NCBI RefSeq assembly: GCF_020831365.1
Contig: NZ_JAJHPV010000002.1
Location: 211,389-275,388, forward strand
Source: Massilia agrisoli
Lineage (GTDB): Bacteria > Pseudomonadota > Gammaproteobacteria > Burkholderiales > Burkholderiaceae_D
Length of the DNA stretch: 64,000 bases
Direction of reading: 5' to 3'
The notes beneath the pieces are model-generated. The model searched no databases and was not told the DNA's origin. It was given only the letters and a program-made list of their open reading frames with translations. This document shows positions 63,912 to 64,000 of the stretch, piece by piece. The position numbers were made by a program, and so were the translations under genes. Position 1 is the stretch's first letter. Each line of letters starts with the position of its first letter.

Positions 63912-64000
63912 AAACTGAAGAGTTTGATCCTGGCTCAGATTGAACGCTGGCGGCATGCTTTACACATGCAAGTCGAACGGCAGCGCGGGGCAACCTGGCG
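63912..64000 (+). rRNA. rrs: 16S ribosomal RNA, 5' end (partial)
   Basis: AAACTGAAGAGTTTGATCCT begins the mature 16S by comparison with E. coli, followed by GCTCAGATTGAACGCTGGC and GCAAGTCGAACGGCAG. The gene runs out of the window. The V1 start fits Oxalobacteraceae, though 89 bases cannot decide the genus. Confidence 0.97.

Overview
The window reads as one stretch of chromosome from a high-GC betaproteobacterium of the family Oxalobacteraceae (Massilia / Duganella / Janthinobacterium type). The pointers are the 5' end of a 16S rRNA gene at the right edge, the Burkholderiales-style order rpe-gph-trpEGDC beside apaG-mltA, and the many c-di-GMP and chemoreceptor genes. The genus is an inference; only about 90 bases of 16S are present. 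No phage, insertion sequence, CRISPR array or plasmid gene was found.

Layout. 1-18 kb is a signalling region: a partial Fe-S protein, an orphan histidine kinase translationally coupled to an HD-GYP protein, a PAS-GGDEF-EAL protein, an exported S9 peptidase, two chemoreceptors, CysB with a lone sulfate-binding protein, and an EAL protein whose GGDEF site is degenerate. 18-38 kb is a mosaic of single genes: a PsiF-like small protein, secreted TPR protein, amidohydrolase, methyltransferase, KefB/C-type antiporter, Old Yellow Enzyme, class III alcohol dehydrogenase, LLM flavoprotein, CAP protein, DUF2058, DUF817, a PNPOx-like stress protein, divergent fasciclin/MerR genes, a CAT-like acetyltransferase, two tiny DUF genes, an M28 peptidase, a GST and a small membrane protein. 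38-46 kb holds an adaptor-permease-ATPase exporter, a GH16 glucanase behind two LacI-type operators, two identical tRNA-Phe genes flanking a broken GGDEF-EAL gene, a UbiH-family monooxygenase and DsbC. 46-52 kb has an iorA-iorB-mocA molybdoenzyme operon and an M61 peptidase. 51.8-57.3 kb is rpe-gph-trpL-trpEGDC, with a leader peptide and attenuator not visible as an ordinary ORF. 57.4-63.5 kb has apaG, a 52-residue membrane protein, mltA, an enoyl-CoA hydratase, a solo LuxR regulator and a two-gene ABC transporter. The last 0.5 kb is an rRNA promoter/leader region and the start of 16S rRNA.

How it works together. HD-GYP, dual GGDEF-EAL and EAL proteins next to two chemoreceptors suggest local control of motility versus attachment. 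trpEGDC converts chorismate to indole-3-glycerol phosphate, and the preceding Trp-rich leader should tune it to tryptophanyl-tRNA supply. MocA next to IorAB suggests dedicated cofactor finishing for that enzyme. Two families of palindromic repeats (BIME-like pairs with GTCGTTCC ends; units built on GGCGGATGCG/CGCATCCGCC) lie between genes, mostly just after stop codons, and some probably act as terminators.

Limits: all functions are read from motifs in translated sequence without database searches; promoters and operators are matches by eye.
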